Below, in pieces: positions 1-7,016 of a stretch of DNA of 8,488 nt (position 1 is the stretch's first letter; each line of letters opens with the position of its first letter). The DNA comes from Chloroflexi bacterium UBA5177 (lineage in GTDB: Bacteria > Chloroflexota > UBA5177). A program made the position numbers and the translations under genes. The notes under the pieces were generated by a model. That model worked only from the letters and a program-made list of their open reading frames with translations, searched no databases and had not been told where the DNA came from. Where the stretch lies: contig DHWR01000137.1 of assembly GCA_002413265.1 (NCBI GenBank), forward strand, positions 3,896-12,383, given 5' to 3'.

Positions 1-105
1 GGATCGTGGGCTCGATGGCTCAACATCGCCCTCGCGGTGATCGCGGCTTTTCGCTGGATAGCTGTCGTGACTGCGGTGCTTTATCTGATACAGCCAGGCA
101 ATTAG
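1..105 (+). CDS. C-terminal end of a hydrophobic, probably membrane protein (partial)
   Basis: Frame 1 is open from the first base to a TAG at 103-105 and gives 34 residues; the start lies outside the window. The fragment is rich in Trp, Ala, Val, Ile and Leu (it contains WLNIALAVIAAFRWIAVV, then VLYLIQPGN). This looks like one or two closely spaced transmembrane segments ending in a short polar tail. A second open frame across the same bases, beginning near position 6, reads as an Arg/Cys/Pro-rich polypeptide typical of an out-of-frame shadow, so frame 1 is preferred. The family cannot be named from 34 residues. The stop is 136 bp before the next gene, which has its own promoter-like element, so the two are probably separate transcription units. 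Confidence 0.5.
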   Translation, partial: GSWARWLNIALAVIAAFRWIAVVTAVLYLIQPGN

Positions 106-158
106 GGCCGACACCTCCGCTCCGCGTGGGCGGGAGCGTGCCGCGACGGGTAATGTGG

Positions 159-187
159 TTTCGAGTGTATAGCTACGCTGCTATACT
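159..187 (+). promoter_or_regulatory. Candidate sigma-70-type promoter for the lipoprotein pair
   Basis: TATACT at 182-187 matches the TATAAT consensus at five of six positions. A 17-nt spacer separates it from TTTCGA at 159-164, a poor (three of six) match to TTGACA. The predicted start of transcription is near 194, giving a leader of about 48 nt before the TTG start at 242. The -10 hexamer lies mostly inside the right arm of the 167-186 inverted repeat, so a protein bound there would be expected to block this promoter. The leader also has a 6-bp GC-rich stem (CCGGCT at 209-214 with AGCCGG at 223-228) just before the ribosome binding site. Confidence 0.4.
167..186. repeat. Perfect 7-bp inverted repeat, candidate operator
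   Basis: GTATAGC at 167-173 is mirrored exactly by GCTATAC at 180-186 around a 6-nt centre (TACGCT). Past the perfect arms there is one mismatch and then one further matching pair. The site lies 55 bp upstream of the first lipoprotein gene and overlaps a -10-like hexamer. That is a common arrangement for a dimeric repressor site, but no regulator gene is in the window to pair with it. A short RNA hairpin is an alternative, though the low-GC arms make a terminator unlikely and no T-run follows. Confidence 0.5.
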
Positions 188-241
188 CCCTGTTGTTACA
201 TCACGCCCCCGGCTGCCTCGGGAGCCGGCCCGGAGATAGAT

Positions 242-748
242 TTGCATACGGTTCGCATCGCGGCCGCGCTGGGCCTGGCTCTGGTCGTAGCAGGTTGCGG
301 AAATAAAGCCGCTCCGCCCACTGGACCGACAGCGACAGCCGCAAACCCGCAAGCTACGGCCGTTCCGCAGGATCTAATCACCTACGCACAGCTGGTCTCA
401 CCGACGCTGAAGACCACTCTGGGCCAGCTCAGCCATTTGATCAGCGAGCTTCAGACCTCGTCGGACATGGATAAGATCGCGTATGACTGCGCCCGAGACG
501 GGGGCGCCTTTCAAGCCGACAACACCGCGGTGCAGGGTGTGACTCCGCCCAGCACCCAAGCGAGATCGTACTACAACGACGCCGTCAAAGGCTACGGTAT
601 CGCGTTGACTGCCTCCGACACCTGTGCTGTCGCGGCCGACGCACGTGTTCCGGGAGACCTCGCAAGCGCCGCTAGTGCCTTCTCTCGCGCGTCCGATTCT
701 CTCCATACGGCGCAGACCGGCATCGCTCCGTGGTTGCCCGCTCCCTGA
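242..748 (+). CDS. Small secreted lipoprotein of unknown function, upstream member of a pair
   Basis: 168 residues from a TTG start. The start is supported by GGAG at 232-235, six bases upstream, and by the signal sequence it gives. Residues 1-19 form a lipoprotein signal: an Arg at 5, a hydrophobic stretch 6-17 and the lipobox VAGC with the lipidated Cys at 19. Residues 20-42 are a low-complexity Ala/Pro/Thr linker. The remainder (about 43-165) is predicted by eye to be mainly helical, with Cys83 and Cys128 as a possible disulfide. The mature protein would be anchored on the outer face of the cytoplasmic membrane. I do not recognise a named family or catalytic motif. The 3' end overlaps the next lipoprotein gene by 19 bp, which suggests co-translation and related roles. 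The lipoprotein call is strong and the function is unknown. Confidence 0.8.
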   Translation: MHTVRIAAALGLALVVAGCGNKAAPPTGPTATAANPQATAVPQDLITYAQLVSPTLKTTLGQLSHLISELQTSSDMDKIAYDCARDGGAFQADNTAVQGVTPPSTQARSYYNDAVKGYGIALTASDTCAVAADARVPGDLASAASAFSRASDSLHTAQTGIAPWLPAP

Positions 749-1185
749 GGCCCGCACCGCTTCTCTTGGTAGCTCCGTTGCTGGTGGCGGCCTGTGGATC
801 AGGATCGCTTCCGACCGTGCCGCCCACCCCGCCGGCGATTCCAACCGCTACGGTGTTTCCAACGGTGGTCGTCGACGAGCAGGTCGCCAGTGTGGCCAAG
901 ACGGGTCCCTCCTGGATGGATGGCTGCCCAACCCACACAGGGCGCCTCCCCGAGACATTCGAGATCACGACCGTGCCGGGCGGCGTGACGGCAGATGGGT
1001 TTTGTGAGACGTATGTCCAGCGCGGCCCGCACAGCGATCTCATCACGTTCCGCGCGACATGGAACGCCGGAAAGAAGTACGGGGGCAAAGGAGCTTACAG
1101 CGTGACGTATCTCGTGCTGCGGGCGACCAACGCCCACCAGAATCCGGTGCCGAAAATCGTCGAGAACAGTGGGGAGCCGCCTTAG
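730..1185 (+). CDS. Small secreted lipoprotein of unknown function, downstream member of a pair
   Basis: 151 residues from a GTG start inside the end of the preceding gene (19-bp overlap). No convincing Shine-Dalgarno precedes the start, so translation probably depends on ribosomes finishing the upstream gene. The start is chosen because it gives a complete lipoprotein signal: Arg4 and Arg7, a hydrophobic core at 9-19, and the lipobox VAAC with Cys22. A Pro/Thr/Val-rich linker (27-48) leads to a compact domain of about 100 residues with alternating hydrophobic residues suggesting beta structure. Cys66 and Cys92 may form a disulfide. No known motif is recognised. The gene ends 20 bp from the convergent DUF192 gene. 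The shared build of the two proteins (signal, lipobox, linker, one cysteine pair) suggests a functional pair, but their folded parts do not look alike. Confidence 0.75.
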   Translation: MVARSLRPAPLLLVAPLLVAACGSGSLPTVPPTPPAIPTATVFPTVVVDEQVASVAKTGPSWMDGCPTHTGRLPETFEITTVPGGVTADGFCETYVQRGPHSDLITFRATWNAGKKYGGKGAYSVTYLVLRATNAHQNPVPKIVENSGEPP

Positions 1186-1205
1186 AGAGACGGCGCCGTG
1201 AACGC

Positions 1206-2147
1206 CTACTTGAGGTGCAGCTGCACGGAGTCACCGACGCGGATTCCGTACTGGGTGAAGTATCCCTTGTTCGTTTCAATCGCGTAAAGGTAGGGGACTC
1301 CAGGAGAGTGAAGAGTCGTTTGGTCGAGCGGAGCCATCTCCTGAATCCCCACGATCTTCAGATCTGTTGAGATCCAGGCGATCGACAGAGGAATGGGCGT
1401 GTCTTTCATCCAGAATGCGTCGAGGGTCGGCGTTTGCCAGACAAAGATCATCCCGGAGTCGGGATCGAGCGACTGGCGAAACATCAGTCCGGTTTCGCGC
1501 AGTGGCTCGGTGTCGGCAATTTCGAGACGAATGAGGGCGACCGAGCCCGACACGGCGCGAATGGTTGCGCTGGGGCGCGGTTCCTGGCCGGTGGGATAGT
1601 CCGGAACACGTATCGGTTGCCGGGGAACGTAGAGCTTTCCCGACCAGTCGTACTGGGTCACGATGCGGTAGGCCACGCTGCCGGCGTGTGCGGAGTCGCG
1701 TCTGCGCACGATGATCGCCGTCTTTTTAAAGACCACGCCGCGCCCGGCCTTGACCACGCCGCCGGTAGCGAGCTGTAGCGCCGACACAACAGCCGACCCC
1801 TTCACGAGGTACGCGAAGGCCTGTTGCGAACCGCTTGAAGTCCGCGGGCTGAGACCGCGGAAGAGCCCAGTTGGACCTGGCGATGAAAGCTTCCATACGC
1901 CGTTGCCAAGTCTGCGAGACCATCGAGCAACATACTTGCCGTGTTGTTGGGCGAGGACGGCCACGGTGACTCGAGAGCCAACCTGGTACTCGACTGCGAG
2001 CGCGCCCGAGGAGTGACTTATGCCGATCTGGGCAACGAGGCGTGCCCCGGTCGGCAGGGGCAAGGCGAGGGCGTTTCCGGCCGACGCGGAAAATCCAGTC
2101 AGAGCTGCCGTCATTACGATGCCGATTCCGGCCGCAGTCCAGCGCAC
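1206..2147 (-). CDS. Exported protein with unknown N-terminal domain and C-terminal DUF192 domain
   Basis: 313 residues from a GTG start three bases after the folC stop. AAGGG (complement of 2156-2160) lies eight bases upstream. Residues 1-28 look like a Sec signal peptide, with a hydrophobic core at 5-19 and an Ala-Leu-Ala cleavage site at 26-28. Residues about 200-312 are a DUF192 domain, with RETGLMFR (217-224), GMIFVW (232-237), FWMKDT (245-250), IPL (252-254) and the closing GIRVGD (301-306). DUF192 proteins are usually 130-180 residues and often exported; their role is not established. Here an extra stretch of about 165 residues (30-195) precedes the domain. It alternates hydrophobic and polar residues like beta-strands, and I do not recognise it. 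The gene is last in the four-gene operon. An alternative ATG at residue 12 would shorten the signal peptide. Confidence 0.88.
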   Translation of the reverse strand: MRWTAAGIGIVMTAALTGFSASAGNALALPLPTGARLVAQIGISHSSGALAVEYQVGSRVTVAVLAQQHGKYVARWSRRLGNGVWKLSSPGPTGLFRGLSPRTSSGSQQAFAYLVKGSAVVSALQLATGGVVKAGRGVVFKKTAIIVRRRDSAHAGSVAYRIVTQYDWSGKLYVPRQPIRVPDYPTGQEPRPSATIRAVSGSVALIRLEIADTEPLRETGLMFRQSLDPDSGMIFVWQTPTLDAFWMKDTPIPLSIAWISTDLKIVGIQEMAPLDQTTLHSPGVPYLYAIETNKGYFTQYGIRVGDSVQLHLK

Positions 2148-2150
2148 GAC

Positions 2151-3485
2151 TCAGGCCCTTCCCGGAACGCCGATCTTCTGGAGCCAACCGACGAGGTACA
2201 TGGAGCCCGTGGCCACGACCGCGCCGTCCAGCTCCGCCTGTTGCAGTGCACACTCTAGCGCGGCAGCGGGCTCCGAGGCAACGAAGACGGGAGTGCCGAG
2301 CGCCTTGAAGGTGCCGGCAATCTCCTCCGGGTCAGCCGAGCGATCGGTGCCCGGAACGCGAGTCGCCGTCACCGACGAGGCGAGCGGCCCGAGCTGGCCG
2401 GCGATGTCTGCGAGGTCTTTGTCGGCCATGGCAGCGAGTACAAAGTGGATCTGTCGACCCGGGAGGACTTCGCGCAGAGCGGATGCGAGCTCATGTGCGC
2501 CTGCCGGGTTGTGAGCTCCATCCAAGAGGACCAGCGGGTGGTGCGAGATCACTTCCAGCCTGCCGGGAATTCGAACACACCGCAGACCGCTGACGACGGC
2601 CTCGTCGTCGATCTGGACGCCGCGGCGACGCAACGCCTGAACGACGCTGAAGGCGCTGGCGGCGTTCACTGCCTGGAAGCCGCCTGCCAGCGGCAGCTCG
2701 ACCTCCAGGACGGGGCCATCTGCCTCGAAGCTAACCGCCTGATGAGTGAGGGCAGCGTCCCGACGATGTACCTGTAGGTCTCTGCCAACGATGGTGAGCG
2801 GAGAGCCGACCAGGCGGGCTCGGGACTGGATGACCTCGAGGGCTTCCGGGTCGCGAGCAGCCGTCACCGACGCGCCGCCGGGCTTAATGATCGCGGCTTT
2901 TTCCCCTGCGATGGCTGCGACGGTCGGGCCCAGTATGCGGGTATGCTCCAGGCTCACGTTGGTGATGACCGCCACGTCGGGCGCCAATGCGTTGGTCGGG
3001 TCGAACCTCCCACCGATGCCTGCCTCGACCACCGCCCACTCAACCTGGCACTCGCGGAAATACAGTGAGGACATCGCGAACAGCACTTCGAAGAGGGAGG
3101 GGCGGCCCAGGCGGTACTCGGCGGGCTCGTTTTGGGCGAGCATTTCCACCAGAGGCCAGACCTGCTGGAAGAGTCGCAGCCAGTCGCCTTCACTAATCTC
3201 GTCCTCACCAACGGCGATGCGCTCCGGATAATGCCTGAGATGGGGGGATCGAAAGAGGCCCGTCTGGAACCCCGCGGCGGTCAGAATTGAGCCGACCATG
3301 GTCGTGGTCGAGCCCTTGCCAGCGGTGCCTGAGACGTGGATGGTGCGGATGCCGCGATGAGGGTTATCAAGCAGATTCAGCAGCGTGTAGGTTCGACGGA
3401 GTCCTGCCAGGCGGGCGGGAACCAGTGGCTTGCGATAGAGAGCTTCCAGCAGCTGGATGCTGTCCTCGAAAGAAATGCCGATCAT
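2151..3485 (-). CDS. folC: Folylpolyglutamate synthase / dihydrofolate synthase
   Basis: 444 residues, normal length for FolC. The enzyme ligates glutamate to (tetrahydro)folates using ATP, and in many bacteria also makes dihydrofolate from dihydropteroate. It acts in the cytoplasm. Motifs in order: P-loop GTAGKGST (53-60; the common form has Asn where Ala55 stands), FRSPHL (78-83), VEAGIGGRFDPTN (153-165), SLEHT (178-182) and EKAAIIKPG (195-203), the region holding the lysine that is carbamylated in characterised relatives. Then come RIPGRLEV (305-312) of the linker into the C-terminal Mur-ligase domain, DGAHNPAGA (322-330) and MADKD (353-357). The ATG overlaps the rarA stop as ATGA (3485-3482) with no strong Shine-Dalgarno, so translation is likely coupled to rarA. 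Sequence alone does not show whether both activities are present. Confidence 0.96.
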   Translation of the reverse strand: MIGISFEDSIQLLEALYRKPLVPARLAGLRRTYTLLNLLDNPHRGIRTIHVSGTAGKGSTTTMVGSILTAAGFQTGLFRSPHLRHYPERIAVGEDEISEGDWLRLFQQVWPLVEMLAQNEPAEYRLGRPSLFEVLFAMSSLYFRECQVEWAVVEAGIGGRFDPTNALAPDVAVITNVSLEHTRILGPTVAAIAGEKAAIIKPGGASVTAARDPEALEVIQSRARLVGSPLTIVGRDLQVHRRDAALTHQAVSFEADGPVLEVELPLAGGFQAVNAASAFSVVQALRRRGVQIDDEAVVSGLRCVRIPGRLEVISHHPLVLLDGAHNPAGAHELASALREVLPGRQIHFVLAAMADKDLADIAGQLGPLASSVTATRVPGTDRSADPEEIAGTFKALGTPVFVASEPAAALECALQQAELDGAVVATGSMYLVGWLQKIGVPGRA

Positions 3486-4810
3486 TCGGCTTTGTCGCGC
3501 AATCGTTCGAGGCGCTCCGCGATGGATTGCTCGAACCCCTGATCACTCGGGGAGTAGTATCGGCGTCCGGCTAGTGAATCGGGTAGGTACTGCTGGTCGA
3601 CATAATGCTCGTCGAAGTCGTGCGCGTACTTGTATTCCTTACCGAAGCCCATGGCTCGTCCCAGGCCCGTTACCGCGTTGCGCAGATGTAGTGGAACCGG
3701 CTGATCCAGGTGTTCGAGAACGTCCTCCCGCGCTTTTCCGTAGGTGGTGATCGCCGAGTTGCTCTTGGGGGCTGTAGCCAGATAGAGCGTGCATTCGGCC
3801 ATGGGCAGATATCCCTCGGGCATGCCGATCGATTGGATGGCCTGCTGACAGGCGACAGCCAGCACCAACGCTTGGGGATCAGCAAGTCCGATGTCTTCGG
3901 CGGCCAGGATCACCAAACGGCGCGTCACGAAGAGTGGATCCTCTCCCGCCTCCAGCATCCGTGCCAGCCAGTACACGGCGGCGTCAGGATCGGACCCTCG
4001 CACGCTCTTGATGAAGGCGGAAATTAAGTCATAGTGCATGTCTCCGGCGCGATCGTAGAGCAGCGCCTTGCTCTGCATCGCGTCCTCGATCGCCGCAAGT
4101 GTTATCCGGCGGAGGCCTGACGCATCCGGCTCCGTCGCGGCAACGGCGAGCTCGAGCGCGGTGAGGGCAACTCTGGCGTCGCCGCCCGACATCGCGGCAA
4201 GACGCTCAATCGAGTCATCCTCCAGCTCTACACGAAGGCTGCCGAGTCCGCGCTCCCGGTCTCCAAGGGCCCGGCGAACAAGCGTCTCAATGGCGTCTCT
4301 ATCGAGGCGCTCGAGACGGAACACGCGGGATCGGGAGAGCAGCGCGGCATTGACCTGGAAGCTCGGGTTCTCGGTGGTGGCGCCGATCAGGGTGACGGTA
4401 CCATCCTCCACATAGGGAAGTACCGCGTCTTGCTGGCCTTTGTTGAAGCGGTGGATCTCGTCGACGAACAGGATCGTTCGCCGGCCATTGAAGGCATGAA
4501 GCTTCTTTGCCGAGTCGACCACCTTTCGCAGATCGGCCACGCCGGCGGAGACGGCGCTCATGGGGTGGTAACTGGCGTCGGTGATGTTGGCAATGATCTC
4601 GGCGAGCGTGGTCTTGCCGCTGCCGGGTGGGCCCCAGAGGATGATCGAGGGAAGCTGGTCGGCCTCGATGGTGCGTCGCAACACCCGGTCCGGACCGACG
4701 ATCTGCTCCTGCCCGACGAACTCCTCGAAGGTGCGCGGACGCATCCTGGCGGCCAGGGGCGCCTTGACGCGCTCAGCCACGGGATCTTCGGGCAGAAGCG
4801 GAGATGTCAT
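3482..4810 (-). CDS. rarA: Replication-associated recombination protein A, AAA+ ATPase
   Basis: 442 residues, matching the RarA/MgsA/WRNIP1 family. These clamp-loader-like AAA+ ATPases act at stalled or collapsed replication forks and at single-stranded DNA ends. Visible elements: the N-terminal signature RMRPRTFEEFVGQ (22-34), Walker A GPPGSGKT (60-67), Walker B ILFVDEIH (113-120, Asp117-Glu118), sensor 1 GATTENP (143-149), arginine-finger region LLSRSRVF (157-164) and sensor 2 GGDAR (209-213). The C-terminal MgsA oligomerisation domain (about 265-440) contains RGSDPDAAVYWLARM (271-285) and the hallmark HYVDQQYLPD (402-411). All key residues are intact. The ATG follows the DUF1232 gene by nine bases, with only a weak Shine-Dalgarno. 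Shared transcription with folC links fork maintenance with folate supply, although that link is inference. Confidence 0.97.
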   Translation of the reverse strand: MTSPLLPEDPVAERVKAPLAARMRPRTFEEFVGQEQIVGPDRVLRRTIEADQLPSIILWGPPGSGKTTLAEIIANITDASYHPMSAVSAGVADLRKVVDSAKKLHAFNGRRTILFVDEIHRFNKGQQDAVLPYVEDGTVTLIGATTENPSFQVNAALLSRSRVFRLERLDRDAIETLVRRALGDRERGLGSLRVELEDDSIERLAAMSGGDARVALTALELAVAATEPDASGLRRITLAAIEDAMQSKALLYDRAGDMHYDLISAFIKSVRGSDPDAAVYWLARMLEAGEDPLFVTRRLVILAAEDIGLADPQALVLAVACQQAIQSIGMPEGYLPMAECTLYLATAPKSNSAITTYGKAREDVLEHLDQPVPLHLRNAVTGLGRAMGFGKEYKYAHDFDEHYVDQQYLPDSLAGRRYYSPSDQGFEQSIAERLERLRDKAE

Positions 4811-4819
4811 GACGGCTCG

Positions 4820-5176
4820 CTATGAGTCGCGAAGCGGTATCTTGCCCTGAACTCCCAGCTTGAGGATGTGCTCGTTCACGACCGATGCCGGAGCCATGGC
4901 TATGAATGCGTCCAGCACCACCACCGACAGCGTGAAGTCCCAAAATTGTCCGATTATCGGGATGTCTCCCACGACGTCGAGGGGCGAGAAGATGAGGGCG
5001 AGAATCCCGAGTGCGCTGCCTCGCTGCCAGAGCGGGACGCGGTCGTCGCGCATGAGCACGTACCCGAGCCGTAACAAAGTCGGCAGACGCATGATGGCCT
5101 GGATCTTCCCGGGTTTGGATACCTTACCGCCGGTCAGGCGGCTAACAAGCTGGCGAATGATGAAGCCTGCGAACAT
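4820..5176 (-). CDS. DUF1232 (YkvA-like) small membrane protein, first gene of the operon
   Basis: 118 residues. The DUF1232 core is visible at about 58-92: a hydrophobic segment leading into SPLDVVGD (64-71), then IPIIGQFWD (72-80) and a second hydrophobic helix (81-96). The spacing of Ser-Pro, Asp67 and Asp71 matches the family's SPxDxxxD signature, and two membrane-embedded or membrane-lying helices are typical. The biochemical role of the family is not established. The basic N-terminal part (1-30) suggests a cytoplasmic start. The ATG is well supported by a perfect AAGGAG (complement of 5185-5190) eight bases upstream, the strongest ribosome binding site in the operon and consistent with this being the first gene. 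The stop is nine bases from rarA. Confidence 0.85.
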   Translation of the reverse strand: MFAGFIIRQLVSRLTGGKVSKPGKIQAIMRLPTLLRLGYVLMRDDRVPLWQRGSALGILALIFSPLDVVGDIPIIGQFWDFTLSVVVLDAFIAMAPASVVNEHILKLGVQGKIPLRDS

Positions 5177-5291
5177 GCAGTTTTCTCCTTAGACGCCGCG
5201 AACCACGGCGACACCTGTTTGTAGCAGATAGGGGACTCAGGCACGCTCCGTGCGTCTCCAAATCTCCGATAATGGCGGCTGGGAGACCAGG
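5177..5291. promoter_or_regulatory. Divergent intergenic region between the rarA operon and polX
   Basis: This 115-bp stretch must hold the promoters of two divergent units. On the - strand, AAGGAG (complement of 5185-5190) serves the DUF1232 gene. On the + strand, GATAAT at 5268-5273 matches TATAAT at five of six positions, and GGGAG at 5281-5285 is the polX ribosome binding site. No recognisable -35 lies 16-18 bases upstream of GATAAT, so the promoter call is weak. If it is used, the polX leader would be only about 12 nt. Two short stems are present: CGCCG/CGGCG (5194-5198 with 5206-5210) and GCACG/CGTGC (5241-5245 with 5249-5253). Neither is followed by a T-run. I found no convincing -10/-35 pair for the - strand operon. 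Confidence 0.4.
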
Positions 5292-7016
5292 ATGAACAAC
5301 ACGGATGTCGCCGACGCGCTGAGCGAGATAGCCGAGCTGCTGGAGCTCAAGGACGAGAGCTCCTTCCGCATTCGCGCCTACGAGAACGCGTCGAAGGCCG
5401 TGAGCAATCTCAATGAAGACGTGCAGGCGCTCATCGAGAGAGACGAGCTGACCAGCGTGAAGGGGATCGGCAAGAGCATCGCGGAGCGAGTTGAGGATCT
5501 GGTTGCGCAGGGCCACACCGCGTATCTGGATGATCTACGAGCGGAATTCCCGGCAGGCGTTCGCGAGCTGATGCGCATTCCCGGCGTGGGACCTTCGCTC
5601 GCGCGCCGCGCGTACCAGGAGCTCGGCGTACTGAATATCGAGCAGCTGAGGGCGGCGGCAGAGAGTGGGGCGCTCGCCGAGCTACCGAGATTCGGGGAAA
5701 AGTCTGCGGAGAACGTCATTCGCGCCCTGGATCGGGTCAGGAAGCGGGAGTCGAGGATCTCTCTCGGAAAAGCGATGCCGGTTGTGGAGGATCTGATTGC
5801 CGTGCTTCAGGAGTGCGACGCATTTCAGGATCTGACCGCGGCTGGAAGCCTGCGTCGCTGGGCCCCGACCATCGGCGATATAGATCTGATGGCAACCTCA
5901 TCGGACCCGGCGCGGGCCATGGAGGCGTTCGTCGGTGGGCCCCAGGTTCGACAGGTCCTGGGACAGGGTTTGACCAAGAGCTCGATTCTTACGGACAACG
6001 GCTTGCAGGTGGACCTCCGCATCGTCGAGGCGGAGGCCTTCGGCTCGCTGGTCCAGCACTTCACCGGAAGTCGCGATCACAACATCGAGCTGCGTGAATA
6101 TGCGCTGGCCCGTGGATTGAGCCTGAACGAGTACGGGATCACCTCGACGGAGACCCGCGAAATTCAAGCCTTTTCAGATGAAGTTTCTTTCTATCGGGCG
6201 CTTGGACTGGACTACATTCCTCCGGAGCTTCGAGAGGCGGGTGGCGAAATCGAGGCGGCTGGAAACGGCAGTCTTCCCACGCTGGTCACCGTCGAGGACA
6301 TCCGAGGCGATCTCCACATGCACAGCGACTGGAGTGACGGGGCCGCTTCGATCGACGAGATGATCCAAGCCGCGGTGGATCGCGGCTACGAGTACGTGGC
6401 GCTCACGGATCACTCGACGACTATAGGGTTCGGGAATGGGTTGAGCGCTGAGCAGCTGGTGGAACAGGGAAAGCTGCTGGAAGAGGTTCGGAAGGCCCAT
6501 CCGGAGATCAAGATTCTCACGGGCACAGAGCTGGAAATCAAGCGAGACGGAAGTCTGGACTTTCCGGACGAGGTGCTCGCGAGCCTGGATTGGGTGATAG
6601 CTTCCGTTCACTCAGGCTTCAACCAGACGGAGGAAGAAATGACCAGGCGCGTGCTGATGGCCATCGAGAACCCCCACGTGGATGCCATAGGACACCCAAC
6701 CGGACGTCTGATTGGGCGGCGCGAGCCCTATGCCCTGGATTTGGAGGCCGTCTTCCGGGCCGCCGCAAAAAACCACACGGCACTGGAAATCAATTCATTT
6801 CCCGACAGGCTCGATCTCGCCGACAGGCACGCGCGCCGAGCAAGAGAGCTAGGCGTGATGCTGACCATCAACACGGATGCTCATGCTCCGGTCAACTTCG
6901 AAAATATTCGCTACGGCGTCGCTATGGCCAGACGGGCGTGGGCTGAGCCGTCGAACGTGCTGAACACGCGTTCTTTCGACGAGCTGCGGAAGTGGCTTAG
7001 CCGCGCCGCGCCATAG
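5292..7016 (+). CDS. polX: Bacterial family X DNA polymerase with PHP 3'-5' exonuclease domain
   Basis: 574 residues from ATG at 5292, a normal PolX length. An in-frame GTG at 5250 would add 14 residues but lacks a good ribosome binding site, whereas GGGAG sits six bases before 5292. The 8-kDa-like domain (1-80) and helix-hairpin-helix elements (VKGIGKSIAERV 56-67, IPGVGPSLARRA 96-107) bind gapped DNA. The nucleotidyltransferase palm has GSLRR (185-189) and the catalytic triad Asp196, Asp198 and Asp241, followed by FTGSRDHN (257-264). A PHP domain (about 338-570) carries the full metal-ligand set: His342, His344, Asp373-His374, Glu413, His440, His468, Glu499, Asp529 and His531. Family knowledge assigns gap-filling synthesis in base excision repair plus Mn-dependent 3'-5' exonuclease and AP-site processing. 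Both active sites look intact. The 3' end overlaps the convergent gene by 20 bp. Confidence 0.97.
   Translation: MNNTDVADALSEIAELLELKDESSFRIRAYENASKAVSNLNEDVQALIERDELTSVKGIGKSIAERVEDLVAQGHTAYLDDLRAEFPAGVRELMRIPGVGPSLARRAYQELGVLNIEQLRAAAESGALAELPRFGEKSAENVIRALDRVRKRESRISLGKAMPVVEDLIAVLQECDAFQDLTAAGSLRRWAPTIGDIDLMATSSDPARAMEAFVGGPQVRQVLGQGLTKSSILTDNGLQVDLRIVEAEAFGSLVQHFTGSRDHNIELREYALARGLSLNEYGITSTETREIQAFSDEVSFYRALGLDYIPPELREAGGEIEAAGNGSLPTLVTVEDIRGDLHMHSDWSDGAASIDEMIQAAVDRGYEYVALTDHSTTIGFGNGLSAEQLVEQGKLLEEVRKAHPEIKILTGTELEIKRDGSLDFPDEVLASLDWVIASVHSGFNQTEEEMTRRVLMAIENPHVDAIGHPTGRLIGRREPYALDLEAVFRAAAKNHTALEINSFPDRLDLADRHARRARELGVMLTINTDAHAPVNFENIRYGVAMARRAWAEPSNVLNTRSFDELRKWLSRAAP

Noticed and set aside
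118..138. CGCTCC/GGAGCG stem after the stop of the first partial gene, considered as its terminator.
   Set aside because: Six pairs with a 9-nt loop and no T-run; weak in GC-rich sequence.
6..239. Open frame on the + strand overlapping the partial gene and the promoter region.
   Set aside because: Arg/Pro/Cys-rich composition without a ribosome binding site. It runs through the candidate promoter, and frame 1 gives a more natural membrane-protein end.
1190..1199. Perfect 10-bp palindrome ACGGCGCCGT between the convergent lipoprotein and DUF192 genes, considered as a bidirectional terminator.
   Set aside because: It has no loop, so an RNA stem would be only about three pairs, and no T-run follows on either strand. 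Chance is plausible in GC-rich DNA.
2368..2874. A 13-bp string (gccgtcaccgacg) occurring twice within folC.
   Set aside because: Both copies are in coding sequence and encode unrelated parts of the protein. Two copies of a GC-rich 13-mer are not evidence of a repeat element.
2315..3330. FolC P-loop variant GTAGKGST, considered as a sign of an inactive enzyme.
   Set aside because: The catalytic Lys and Ser/Thr are present and all other motifs are intact. The residue before Gly-Lys varies within the family.
2987..5192. Several long + strand open frames opposite folC, rarA and the DUF1232 gene.
   Set aside because: They mirror well-supported genes with intact family motifs. Long antisense frames are expected in high-GC coding DNA, and their products are low-complexity Arg/Ser/Pro-rich.
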